In this document: in pieces, positions 1-5,915 of the stretch
How positions within the stretch are numbered: position 1 is the first letter of the stretch
Layout of the letters: the number at the start of each line of letters is the position of its first letter
From: Oleiagrimonas sp036379395
GTDB taxonomy: Bacteria; Pseudomonadota; Gammaproteobacteria; Xanthomonadales; Rhodanobacteraceae
Direction of reading: 5' to 3'
NCBI GenBank assembly: GCA_036379395.1
Contig: DASVGR010000149.1
Span: forward strand, 1 to 5,942
Length of the DNA stretch: 5,942 bases
Made by a program: the position numbers and the translations under genes
Notes under the pieces: model-generated
The model's input: only the letters and a program-made list of their open reading frames with translations
The model's database searches: none
What the model was told of the DNA's origin: nothing

Positions 1-1
1 G

Positions 2-1138
2 CTGACGCTGGCGCTGGGCAAGGGCATTGGCGGCCGGCCGGTGGTCGTCGACCTGGCCAAGATGCCGCATCTGCTGGTGGCCGGCACGACCGGTTCGGGC
101 AAGTCGGTGGCCGTCAACGCGATGATCTTGTCGCTTCTGTACAAGTCCAGCGCCGAGCAGGTGCGGTTGATCATGATCGACCCGAAGATGCTGGAGCTGT
201 CGGTCTACGAGGGCATTCCGCATCTGCTGGCGCCGGTGGTGACCGACATGAAGGAAGCCGCCAACGCGCTGCGCTGGTGCGTGGGCGAGATGGAGCGCCG
301 CTACAAGCTGATGGCGGCGGTCGGCGTGCGCAATCTGGCCGGTTACAACAAGAAGGTGCGCGACGCCGAGGCGGCCGGCCAGCCGATGCTGGACCCGCTG
401 TTCAAGCCCAATCCGGACGACCCGACCGCGGCGCCGGAACCACTGCATGCGCTGCCGCACATCGTCGTCATCATCGACGAATTCGCCGACATGATGATGA
501 TCGTCGGCAAGAAGGTCGAAGAGCTCATCGCGCGCCTGGCGCAAAAGGCCCGTGCGGCCGGCGTGCATCTGATTCTGGCCACGCAGCGCCCGTCGGTCGA
601 CGTCATCACCGGCCTCATCAAGGCCAATATTCCCACCCGCATCGCCTTCCAGGTGTCCTCGCGCATCGACTCGCGCACCATTCTCGACCAGTCCGGTGCC
701 GAAACGCTGCTTGGCCACGGCGACATGCTGTACTTGCCACCCGGCACGGCCACGCCCGAGCGCGTGCACGGCGCGTTCGTCGATGACCACGAGGTGCACA
801 ACGTGGTCGAATGGCTCAAGGCGCAAGGCGAGCCCGACTACATCGAAGGTGTGCTGGAAGAAACGCAGACCATGGGTGACGGTCGCGTCATCAACGAATC
901 GGGCATTCCGCAGGATGCCAGCGATGCCGACGGCGGCGACGCGGCGCTGTACGACAAGGCCGTGGCCATCGTCACGCAGACGCGACGCGCATCGATTTCA
1001 GGCGTGCAGCGGCATTTGCGCATCGGCTACAACCGCGCCGCGCGCCTGATCGAGCAGATGGAGAACGACGGCGTGGTCAGCGCTCCGCAGCACAACGGCA
1101 CGCGTGAGGTACTGGCGCCACCGCCGCCGCGTGATTGA
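2..1138 (+). CDS. ftsK: DNA translocase FtsK, C-terminal part (5' end outside window)
   Basis: FtsK is the septum-anchored hexameric ATPase that pumps chromosome ends through the closing septum and activates XerCD recombination at dif. Only the C-terminal part is present, and the reading frame is open from base 2. Counting from the valine codon at 41 as residue 1, Walker A (GTTGSGKS) lies at 15-22. The characteristic IDPKMLELSVYEGIPHLL block is at 46-63 and Walker B (VVIIDEFAD) at 142-150. A conserved TQRPSVDVITGLIKANIPTR stretch lies at 181-200. After an acidic linker (about 268-301), residues 302-365 form the gamma winged-helix domain (RASISGVQRHLRIGYNRAAR) that reads KOPS sequences in this family. 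The N-terminal membrane helices and linker lie upstream of the window. The gene ends in a normal PPPPRD tail and stop, with no sign of damage. The ORF start at 41 is internal, not a real start. Confidence 0.98.
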   Translation: MTLALGKGIGGRPVVVDLAKMPHLLVAGTTGSGKSVAVNAMILSLLYKSSAEQVRLIMIDPKMLELSVYEGIPHLLAPVVTDMKEAANALRWCVGEMERRYKLMAAVGVRNLAGYNKKVRDAEAAGQPMLDPLFKPNPDDPTAAPEPLHALPHIVVIIDEFADMMMIVGKKVEELIARLAQKARAAGVHLILATQRPSVDVITGLIKANIPTRIAFQVSSRIDSRTILDQSGAETLLGHGDMLYLPPGTATPERVHGAFVDDHEVHNVVEWLKAQGEPDYIEGVLEETQTMGDGRVINESGIPQDASDADGGDAALYDKAVAIVTQTRRASISGVQRHLRIGYNRAARLIEQMENDGVVSAPQHNGTREVLAPPPPRD

Positions 1139-1162
1139 CCGCCACGTCAACGCTGCCTTGCT

Positions 1163-1180
1163 GCCGGCCGTTAAGCCGGC
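1163..1180 (+). other. Inverted repeat in the ftsK-lolA gap
   Basis: A 6-bp perfect inverted repeat (GCCGGC, six-base spacer CGTTAA, GCCGGC) sits 24 bases after the ftsK stop. It could form a hairpin that ends or attenuates ftsK transcription. No T run follows it, so it is not a standard intrinsic terminator. A TACGAT that could act as a -10 box for lolA follows at 1187-1192, but I see no -35 at proper spacing. Apart from this, the 91-base gap shows nothing recognisable. Confidence 0.3.
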
Positions 1181-1229
1181 GACGATTACGATGCAACGTC
1201 CCCTTTTCCGTTTTGCGCAGAACTCCGCC

Positions 1230-1895
1230 ATGAAGCGATTCGCCCTTGTCAGTGTCCTGGCCCTGCTGGCCGTCCTTGCCGCGCCGGTATGCGCCGCGAC
1301 GGGGCCGGCGCGCGCGCAGCTGGAAGCGTTTGCCCACGACCTGCATTCCCTGACCGGGCACTTCCAGCAAACCCTGATGGACGTCAACCAGCAGACCATC
1401 AAGAGCAGCGCCGGCACGCTGGCACTGGAGGCACCGCGCCAGTTCCGCTGGCAGACGACCACGCCGTACAAGCAGCTGATCGTGGCCGACGGCGGCCATG
1501 TGTGGATGTACGAACCCGATCTTGACCAGGTGACCGTGCGCAACCAGGACAGCGCCTCGGGCCACAGCCCGCTGACGGTGCTGACCGACATCGGCCGCCT
1601 GGACAAGGACTTCACCAGCTTCGAGCTGGGCACGCGCCAGGGCCTGGACTGGCTGGAGTTGAAACCCAAAAGCCAGCAGGCCCAATTTGCCTACGTGGAA
1701 CTGGGTTTCGACGCGACCGGCCTGCGCGAGATGCAGTTCAAGGACCTGACCGGCAACATCACGCGCATCGTCTTTTCGGACTGGAAGCGCAACCCGGCCT
1801 TGCCTGCGTCCACGTTCAATTTCACGCCGCCGAAAGGTGCCGACGTGATCGGCGACACCAGCAACATTCCGCAGGTGCATCCGCTGGCGCATTGA
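1230..1895 (+). CDS. lolA: Outer-membrane lipoprotein carrier protein LolA
   Basis: LolA is the soluble periplasmic chaperone that takes lipoproteins from the inner-membrane LolCDE exporter and hands them to LolB at the outer membrane. The predicted product has 221 residues. Residues 1-22 form a clear Sec signal peptide: K2-R3, a hydrophobic run, and a VCA|A type cleavage site. Cys21 is not in a lipobox because the residue before it is Val, so the protein should be soluble, as LolA is. The mature part carries family-typical stretches: SLTGHFQQTL near residue 40, FRWQTTTPYKQLIVADG at about 71-87 and MYEPDLDQVTVR at about 92-103. An in-frame ATG at 1191 would add 13 residues before the signal peptide. 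I prefer 1230 because the basic residues then sit right at the N terminus. It lies directly downstream of ftsK, the conserved gammaproteobacterial arrangement. Confidence 0.93.
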   Translation: MKRFALVSVLALLAVLAAPVCAATGPARAQLEAFAHDLHSLTGHFQQTLMDVNQQTIKSSAGTLALEAPRQFRWQTTTPYKQLIVADGGHVWMYEPDLDQVTVRNQDSASGHSPLTVLTDIGRLDKDFTSFELGTRQGLDWLELKPKSQQAQFAYVELGFDATGLREMQFKDLTGNITRIVFSDWKRNPALPASTFNFTPPKGADVIGDTSNIPQVHPLAH

Positions 1896-1924
1896 GGCTT
1901 GCCGGCGGACAGTGCCTCTGCCAA

Positions 1925-1946
1925 TATTATTGATAATCATTATCAA
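1925..1946 (+). promoter_or_regulatory. Fur-type operator overlapping a probable promoter of the b561 gene
   Basis: Bases 1930-1946 read TTGATAATCATTATCAA, a perfect 17-bp palindrome around a central C. Its core (1931-1945) is an exact match to the 7-1-7 Fur box TGATAATnATTATCA. Against the E. coli 19-bp Fur consensus, the 19 bases ending at 1944 match at 16 positions by eye. A -10-like TATTAT lies at 1925-1930, touching the box, which would suit repression by iron-loaded Fur. No convincing -35 is visible. The AT-rich patch stands out sharply in this GC-rich DNA. The box ends 10 bases before the ATG of the b561 gene and lies 35 bases after the lolA stop, so the b561 gene is the natural target. 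Confidence 0.8.
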
Positions 1947-1956
1947 CCTGACGCCC

Positions 1957-2520
1957 ATGCCTTCCTTGTCCCAAAGCTACCGTCCGGCGCAGCGTTACCT
2001 GCACTGGATCATCTTCGTCCTGGTGCTGGCCGCCTACGTGTTGATCAACGTGCATCACTGGACGCCGCGCGGCGTTTTCTGGCACGGTTTTTCCGAGCAT
2101 TTGCACATGGTGGTTGGCACCTTGGTGCTGTTGCTGGTTTTGCCGCGGCTATGGCTGCGTGGCAAATACGGCGCACCGCCGATCGAGCCGCCGATGGCCC
2201 GCCTGGCGCGTTGGTCGGCACGCGTCACGCATTGGGCGCTGTACGCGTTTTTGCTGCTGCAGCCGTTGCTGGGGTTGGCGTACCGGCAGCTGGAAGGCAA
2301 AAGCGTCAGCCTGCTGGGCGTCACGCTCATTCCGTCGTTTGTCAGCCATCCGGACAAGGCGCTGGCCAAGGAACTGTTTTTCCAGTACCACGCGCTGCTC
2401 GGCACGGTGTTCTACTGGATCATCGGCCTGCACATCGCCGCGGCGCTGTGGCACCACTTCGCGCGTCGCGACAACACGTTGAAGCGCATGTGGGGAGCCC
2501 GGCGCGCCGACGGCGAATGA
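1957..2520 (+). CDS. Cytochrome b561 (CybB/YodB-type, four-helix di-heme membrane protein)
   Basis: The 187-residue product has the size and layout of bacterial cytochrome b561, an inner-membrane protein binding two b hemes. E. coli CybB is reported to move electrons from superoxide to ubiquinone. Four hydrophobic segments are visible at about 17-32, 47-67, 90-109 and 146-165. Candidate heme ligands are His16 (YLHW), His48 or His50 (EHLH), His145 (YHALLG) and His159 (GLHIAA). The 14-residue spacing of the last pair and about 34 of the first closely match E. coli CybB. The ATG at 1957 was chosen because it puts the common Y-x-x-x-Q-R-x-L-H-W opening near the N terminus and leaves the Fur box outside the coding region. 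An in-frame GTG at 1912 would translate through the box. The exact substrate is unknown. Iron regulation is inferred from the upstream palindrome. No strong Shine-Dalgarno is visible. Confidence 0.92.
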   Translation: MPSLSQSYRPAQRYLHWIIFVLVLAAYVLINVHHWTPRGVFWHGFSEHLHMVVGTLVLLLVLPRLWLRGKYGAPPIEPPMARLARWSARVTHWALYAFLLLQPLLGLAYRQLEGKSVSLLGVTLIPSFVSHPDKALAKELFFQYHALLGTVFYWIIGLHIAAALWHHFARRDNTLKRMWGARRADGE

Positions 2521-2537
2521 CGCATCGGCAGGGGCGA

Positions 2538-2554
2538 GCCGGTATCATGCCGGC
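2538..2554 (+). promoter_or_regulatory. Possible rarA -10 element inside a small dyad
   Basis: A TATCAT hexamer (2543-2548) resembles a -10 box. It is flanked by the inverted repeat GCCGG (2538-2542) and CCGGC (2550-2554). A start point about 7 bases downstream would fall on or next to the rarA ATG at 2555. No -35 at good spacing is visible; the nearest candidate overlaps the stop of the b561 gene. This is a weak call. Confidence 0.35.
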
Positions 2555-3910
2555 ATGACCCGTCGTCCCCCGGCCACCGATCATTCCGCCGGCCTGTTTG
2601 CCGCGCCCGAACCGCTCAAGCCGCTGGCCGAGCGCATGCGTCCACAAACGCTGGACGACATTGTCGGCCAGGAACGTTTGCTGGGGCAGGGCACGGCGTT
2701 GCGGCGCGCGCTGGAAGCCGGACGCGTGCATTCGATGGTGCTGTGGGGGCCGCCGGGTTGCGGCAAAACCACGCTGGCGCTGCTGATCGCGCATTACGCC
2801 GATGCCGAGTTTCATGCCATTTCCGCCGTGCTGTCCGGCCTGCCGGACGTGCGCAAGGCGCTGGCCGAAGCCGCCACGCGGTTTGCCCAGGGGCGGCGCA
2901 CGGTGCTGTTCGTCGACGAGGTGCATCGCTTCAACAAGGTGCAGCAGGACGCGTTTTTGCCGCACATCGAAAACGGCACCATCGTGTTCGTCGGCGCCAC
3001 CACCGAAAACCCGTCGTTCGAGTTGAACTCGGCCTTGCTGTCGCGTTGCCGCGTGCACGTGATGAACGCCGTGGACGAAGCGGCGCTGGTGCGTGTCCTG
3101 CAACGCGCGTTGACGGATACCGGGCGTGGTCTGGGCGGGCAGGGGTTGAGCGTTGACGGTGACGCGTTGCGCCTGATTGCCCAGGCCGCCGATGGCGACG
3201 TGCGGCGCAGCCTGACGCTGCTCGAAATTGCCGCCGAACTGGCCGAAGACGGCCGCATCGACGAAACCACGCTGGTGCAGGTGCTGGCCGATCGCACGCG
3301 GCGGTTCGACAAGGGCGGCGAGCAGTTCTACGACCAGATTTCCGCCTTGCACAAATCCGTGCGCAGTTCCGATCCGGATGCGGCGCTGTATTGGCTCACG
3401 CGCATGCTCGACGGTGGTTGCGACCGCGCCTATCTGGCGCGCCGGCTGCTGCGCATGGCCATCGAGGACATCGGCCTGGCCGATCCGCGCGGCTGGCAAA
3501 TGGCCATCAACGCGTGGGATACCTACGACCGCCTGGGCACCCCTGAAGGCGAGCTGGGTCTGGCGCAGGTGGCCATTTATCTGGCCACGGCGCCCAAGAG
3601 CAATGCGGCTTACGCGGCCTACAACGATGCGCGCCGCACGATACGCGAGACCGGCACGCTGGAAGTGCCCATGCACCTGCGCAACGCGCCGACCAAGCTG
3701 ATGAAGGAACTGGGTTACGCCAAGGGCTACCAGTACGACCACGACAGCGCCGGCGGCGTCGCGCTGGACCAGCAATGCCTGCCGGACGCGCTGGACGGCC
3801 ATGTGTTCTACGAACCGGTGCCGCGCGGGCTGGAAATCAAGCTGAAGGAAAAACTGGACGCCTTGCGCGAGGCCCGTCGCCAGGCCCGCGCCGGCAAGCC
3901 CAAGGGCTGA
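2555..3910 (+). CDS. rarA: Replication-associated recombination protein A (RarA/MgsA, AAA+ ATPase)
   Basis: RarA is the bacterial relative of eukaryotic WRNIP1/Mgs1, a tetrameric AAA+ ATPase that acts at stalled replication forks and binds SSB. The product has 451 residues, against about 447 in E. coli. In order it shows a GLFA...PLAERMRP N-terminus with DDIVGQERLLG at 34-44 and Walker A GPPGCGKT at 65-72. Walker B VLFVDEVHRFNK is at 117-128, sensor 1 GATTENPSFE at 147-156 and the arginine finger SRCR at 163-166. Sensor 2 GDVRRSL is at 214-220. The C-terminal oligomerisation region contains RRLLRMAIEDIGLADP (296-311) and the conserved YAAYNDAR and PMHLRNAPTKLMKELGYAKGY stretches. All catalytic motifs are intact. 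No Shine-Dalgarno lies close to the ATG; the nearest purine-rich run (2530-2537) is about 20 bases away. Translation may therefore be leaderless or coupled to the preceding gene, which ends 34 bases upstream. The rarA-serS neighbourhood is conserved in gammaproteobacteria. Confidence 0.97.
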   Translation: MTRRPPATDHSAGLFAAPEPLKPLAERMRPQTLDDIVGQERLLGQGTALRRALEAGRVHSMVLWGPPGCGKTTLALLIAHYADAEFHAISAVLSGLPDVRKALAEAATRFAQGRRTVLFVDEVHRFNKVQQDAFLPHIENGTIVFVGATTENPSFELNSALLSRCRVHVMNAVDEAALVRVLQRALTDTGRGLGGQGLSVDGDALRLIAQAADGDVRRSLTLLEIAAELAEDGRIDETTLVQVLADRTRRFDKGGEQFYDQISALHKSVRSSDPDAALYWLTRMLDGGCDRAYLARRLLRMAIEDIGLADPRGWQMAINAWDTYDRLGTPEGELGLAQVAIYLATAPKSNAAYAAYNDARRTIRETGTLEVPMHLRNAPTKLMKELGYAKGYQYDHDSAGGVALDQQCLPDALDGHVFYEPVPRGLEIKLKEKLDALREARRQARAGKPKG

Positions 3911-3945
3911 CGGAGCTGCGGCATGGCCAAAAACATGGACGGCGT

Positions 3946-3975
3946 TTGCGCCGCCCGGCCGCGAAACACGATAAT
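3946..3975 (+). promoter_or_regulatory. serS promoter (-35 TTGCGC, -10 GATAAT)
   Basis: In the 97-base gap between rarA and serS, TTGCGC (3946-3951) and GATAAT (3970-3975) are separated by 18 bases, a good sigma-70-type pair. The expected start near 3982 leaves a leader of about 26 bases. That leader contains a Shine-Dalgarno AGGA at 3998-4001, six bases before the serS ATG. A 5-bp hairpin (CGGCG, TTTG, CGCCG; 3940-3953) overlaps the -35 region. Its role, if any, is unclear. Confidence 0.6.
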
Positions 3976-4007
3976 GGGCGTTTCCGATTCACCTGTCAGG
4001 ACAGACC

Positions 4008-5285
4008 ATGCTCGACCCGGCATTGTTGCGCTCGAATCTGGCCGAGACGGCCCAACGTCTCGCCCGCCGCGGCTACACCCTCGACACCGCCGCCGTCGAA
4101 TCCCTCGAAGCAGAGCGCAAGCGTCTTTCCACCGAAACGCAAAGCCTGCAGGCCGAGCGCAACGCGCGCTCCAAGGCCATCGGCAAGACCAAGGCGCAAG
4201 GTGGCGACGTGGCGCCGCTGCTGGCCGAAGTGGCCGGTCTGGGTGACAAGCTCAAGGCCAACGAACAGGCGCTGGCCGAAGTGCAGGCCAAGCTCGCCAC
4301 GCTGTCGCTGGGCATCCCCAATCTGCCCGATCCGTCGCTGCCCGAAGGCAAGGACGAAAAGGGCAATCTGGAAGTAGCCAAGTGGGGCACGCCACGCACG
4401 TTCGATTTTGCCGCCAAGGATCATGTCGATCTCGGCGCGCGGCACGACTGGCTGGACGGCGATGCCGGCGCCAAGTTGTCCGGCGCGCGGTTCACCGTCA
4501 TGCGCGGCCAGCTGGCGCACCTGCATCGCGCGCTGGCGCAGTTCATGCTGGACCTGCACACGCGCGAGCACGGCTATCTCGAATGCAACGTGCCGTTGCT
4601 GGTCAACGCGGAAACGATGCAAGGCACGGGGCAGTTGCCGAAGTTCGAGGAAGACCTGTTTTCGACCCATGTCGGCGAGGCCAAGCGCTATCTCATTCCG
4701 ACCGCGGAAGTGTCGCTGACCAACCTGGTGGCCGACACCATCCTGGATGCCGCCGACCTGCCGCTGCGCATGACCGCACACACGCCGTGCTTCCGCGCCG
4801 AGGCCGGCAGTTACGGTCGCGACGTGCGCGGCATGATCCGCCAGCACCAGTTCGAAAAAGTCGAGATGGTACAGATCGTGCGTGCCGAAACCTCGGCTGA
4901 TCAACTGGAAGAATTGACCGGCCATGCCGAGGACGTACTGCAAAAACTCGGCCTGCCGTATCGCAAGATGTTGTTGTGCACGGGCGACATGGGCTTTTCG
5001 GCCACCCGGACCTACGACCTGGAAGTCTGGCTGCCGTCGCAGAGCATGTACCGCGAAATCAGCTCGTGCTCGAACTGCCTGGATTTCCAGGCCCGCCGCA
5101 TGCAGGCGCGCGTGCGCAACCCCGAGACCGGCAAGACCGAACTGGTACACACGCTCAACGGGTCCGGCCTGGCCGTCGGTCGCTGCCTGATCGCGGTGAT
5201 GGAGAACTACCAGAACGCGGATGGCTCGATCACCATTCCCGACGTCTTGCGCCCGTACATGGGTGGCCTGGAAAAACTCGCTTGA
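4008..5285 (+). CDS. serS: Seryl-tRNA synthetase (class II)
   Basis: SerS charges tRNA-Ser (and tRNA-Sec where present) with serine in the cytoplasm, recognising the long variable arm rather than the anticodon. The product has 425 residues, close to the 430 of E. coli. It starts MLDPALLRSN, the usual bacterial SerRS opening. Residues about 27-100 form the antiparallel coiled-coil arm that contacts the tRNA variable arm. The class II core follows: the serine-pocket TAE at 232-234, motif 2 beginning FRAEAG at 262-267, REISSCSNCLDFQARR at 349-364, and motif 3 GSGLAVGR at 385-392. All key motifs are intact. The start is supported by AGGA at 3998-4001 and a clear upstream promoter. A tRNA-Ser gene lies about 520 bases downstream, so enzyme and substrate RNA are near neighbours. 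Confidence 0.98.
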   Translation: MLDPALLRSNLAETAQRLARRGYTLDTAAVESLEAERKRLSTETQSLQAERNARSKAIGKTKAQGGDVAPLLAEVAGLGDKLKANEQALAEVQAKLATLSLGIPNLPDPSLPEGKDEKGNLEVAKWGTPRTFDFAAKDHVDLGARHDWLDGDAGAKLSGARFTVMRGQLAHLHRALAQFMLDLHTREHGYLECNVPLLVNAETMQGTGQLPKFEEDLFSTHVGEAKRYLIPTAEVSLTNLVADTILDAADLPLRMTAHTPCFRAEAGSYGRDVRGMIRQHQFEKVEMVQIVRAETSADQLEELTGHAEDVLQKLGLPYRKMLLCTGDMGFSATRTYDLEVWLPSQSMYREISSCSNCLDFQARRMQARVRNPETGKTELVHTLNGSGLAVGRCLIAVMENYQNADGSITIPDVLRPYMGGLEKLA

Positions 5286-5677
5286 AACCAACCGCGCCCA
5301 ACCCGGCCGACAACGAGGCGATCACACATGCCGACGGCAAGCATTTCCGTCGCGGCCTGCGCCTGGCCGCCGTGGTGCTGGCCGGCGGCTGCGGGTATCT
5401 GCTGGCGCGGGGAACCGGTTCCGTCGGCCTGGTCATCGGCGGGGTCGTCGGAGCGCTGATCCTCGCTTCGGCCGTGTTCTACCTCAGCTGGCGTTGGCGT
5501 TGGCAACTGCTGTTGTTGCTGGTCGAACTGCTGCTGCCGCTGCTTCTCATGGCCTGGTGGAAGCACGATTGGCACCTGGTCTACATGACCTCGGGCATGC
5601 TGGCGCCGTTCGCGTTTGCCGGGCTGTTGCTGTGGATCGCGTTGCGCGTGAAAGACAAGCAAGACCACAAGCCATAG
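5282..5677 (+). CDS. Small four-helix membrane protein of unknown function
   Basis: I do not recognise this family. The frame is open well upstream inside serS, but no ATG start fits after the serS stop. The best start is a TTG at 5282-5284 that overlaps the serS TGA (5283-5285), suggesting translational coupling; a weak GGAA lies about 9 bases upstream. That gives 131 residues. A polar N-terminus of 24 residues is followed by four hydrophobic segments at about 25-43, 47-69, 74-93 and 101-122, then a short basic tail (KDKQDHKP). Charge placement suggests both ends are cytoplasmic. No cofactor or catalytic motif is visible. Trp and Arg alternate (SWRWRWQ, 69-75) in the turn between helices 2 and 3. 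The reading frame is confident because of its consistent hydrophobic pattern, but the start codon is less certain. Confidence 0.72.
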   Translation: MKPTAPNPADNEAITHADGKHFRRGLRLAAVVLAGGCGYLLARGTGSVGLVIGGVVGALILASAVFYLSWRWRWQLLLLLVELLLPLLLMAWWKHDWHLVYMTSGMLAPFAFAGLLLWIALRVKDKQDHKP

Positions 5678-5689
5678 ACAAGCTACAAT
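5661..5689 (+). promoter_or_regulatory. Probable promoter of the tRNA-Ser transcript
   Basis: TACAAT at 5684-5689 is a good -10 box. Seventeen bases upstream, AAGACC (5661-5666) is a poor -35 sharing only the central GAC. The bases just after the -10 are GC-rich (CGCCATC), as is common for stringently controlled stable-RNA promoters. Its -35 would lie within the last codons of the membrane-protein gene. Initiation would fall near 5696, so the transcript would cross repeat copy 1 before reaching the tRNA at 5804. Confidence 0.45.
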
Positions 5690-5711
5690 CGCCATCCGCC
5701 GGTTTTCCGCC

Positions 5712-5782
5712 CAGCCGATGGCCCGAAGGGCGAGGGGCAGGAGCCCCGAGTAAAACTGCCGTGGTGGCGTGCGCAGCACGTC
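5712..5782 (+). repeat. Multi-hairpin repeat, copy 1 (upstream of tRNA-Ser)
   Basis: This stretch is repeated 163 bases downstream (copy 2, from 5875). The first 25 bases are identical between copies (5712-5736 and 5875-5899), as are 17 bases starting GAGTAAAAC (5748-5764 and 5912-5928). Copy 1 can form GCCC-GAA-GGGC (5721-5731), GGGGC-AGGA-GCCCC (5734-5747) and CGTGC-GCA-GCACG (5768-5780). Upstream bases 5692-5702 can pair imperfectly with 5711-5721. The two copies differ inside the second hairpin in ways that keep it paired, so structure rather than sequence appears conserved. It occupies the tRNA leader between the promoter and 5804. It looks like a REP-like or small mobile palindromic unit, but I cannot name the family. 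Confidence 0.75.
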
Positions 5783-5839
5783 TGCACAGCCGAGAAGTTG
5801 CAAGGTGAGGTGGCCGAGTGGTTTAAGGCAGCAGTCTTG

Positions 5840-5915
5840 CTCGCGCAGGCAGGAAGCCGAAGCGAACATCGGCGCAGCCGATGGCCCGAAGGGCGAGGGA
5901 CGGGACGTCCCGAGT
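5840..5915 (+). other. 76-nt hairpin-rich insert inside the tRNA-Ser anticodon loop
   Basis: The insert separates anticodon positions 35 and 36. Its ends are complementary (CTCG at 5840-5843, CGAG at 5911-5914). They continue the anticodon stem: TTGCTCG (5837-5843) pairs with CGAGTAA (5911-5917) with one G-U pair, one C-A mismatch away from the 5-bp stem. Inside are three adjacent hairpins with GNA triloops: CATCGGC-GCA-GCCGATG (5867-5883), GCCC-GAA-GGGC (5884-5894) and GGGACG-GGA-CGTCCC (5897-5911). The last of these competes for one base of the terminal helix. A smaller GGC-AGGAA-GCC can form at 5848-5858. There is no room for a group I intron core and no open reading frame of note. The 3' part of the insert is the 5' part of repeat copy 2. 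The exact boundaries are chosen to restore the tRNA and could shift if the tRNA is not restored. Confidence 0.65.

Noticed and set aside
41..43. GTG at 41 as a true start of the first gene
   Set aside because: The frame is open to base 2 and the upstream residues (LTLALGKGIGG) match the conserved FtsK sequence before this point, so the gene is simply cut by the window.
1163..1192. Intrinsic terminator after ftsK or a promoter for lolA
   Set aside because: The hairpin lacks a T tract, and the TACGAT at 1187 has no -35 at 16-18 bases. It was kept only as a low-confidence inverted repeat.
1077..1958. Antisense open frame opposite lolA
   Set aside because: lolA has a signal peptide and family motifs on the + strand. 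The reverse frame gives a biased, motif-free protein.
2420..3802. Long antisense open frame (460 codons) opposite rarA
   Set aside because: The + strand protein has complete AAA+ motifs. The antisense product is low-complexity, rich in Arg, Gln, His and Ala, as expected from reverse reading of GC-rich codons.
3996..5291. Long antisense open frame (431 codons) opposite serS
   Set aside because: It mirrors serS almost exactly and has no recognisable domain; serS itself has all class II motifs. It is a codon-bias shadow.
5718..5753. Short ORF beginning ATGGCCCGAAGG in the repeat (11 codons in copy 1)
   Set aside because: The two repeat copies differ by a one-base indel that shifts the frame while keeping the hairpin, so structure and not coding is conserved.
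5752..5839. Circularly permuted tRNA-Ser (3' half in copy 1 before the 5' half)
   Set aside because: Bases 5765-5803 contain no T-loop TTCGAAT-like sequence, no CCTCACC acceptor strand and no CCA, so no complete 3' half precedes the 5' half.
5840..5915. Group I intron in the tRNA-Ser anticodon loop
   Set aside because: At 76 nt it is much shorter than a group I core, and no P3-P8 or G-binding elements can be placed.
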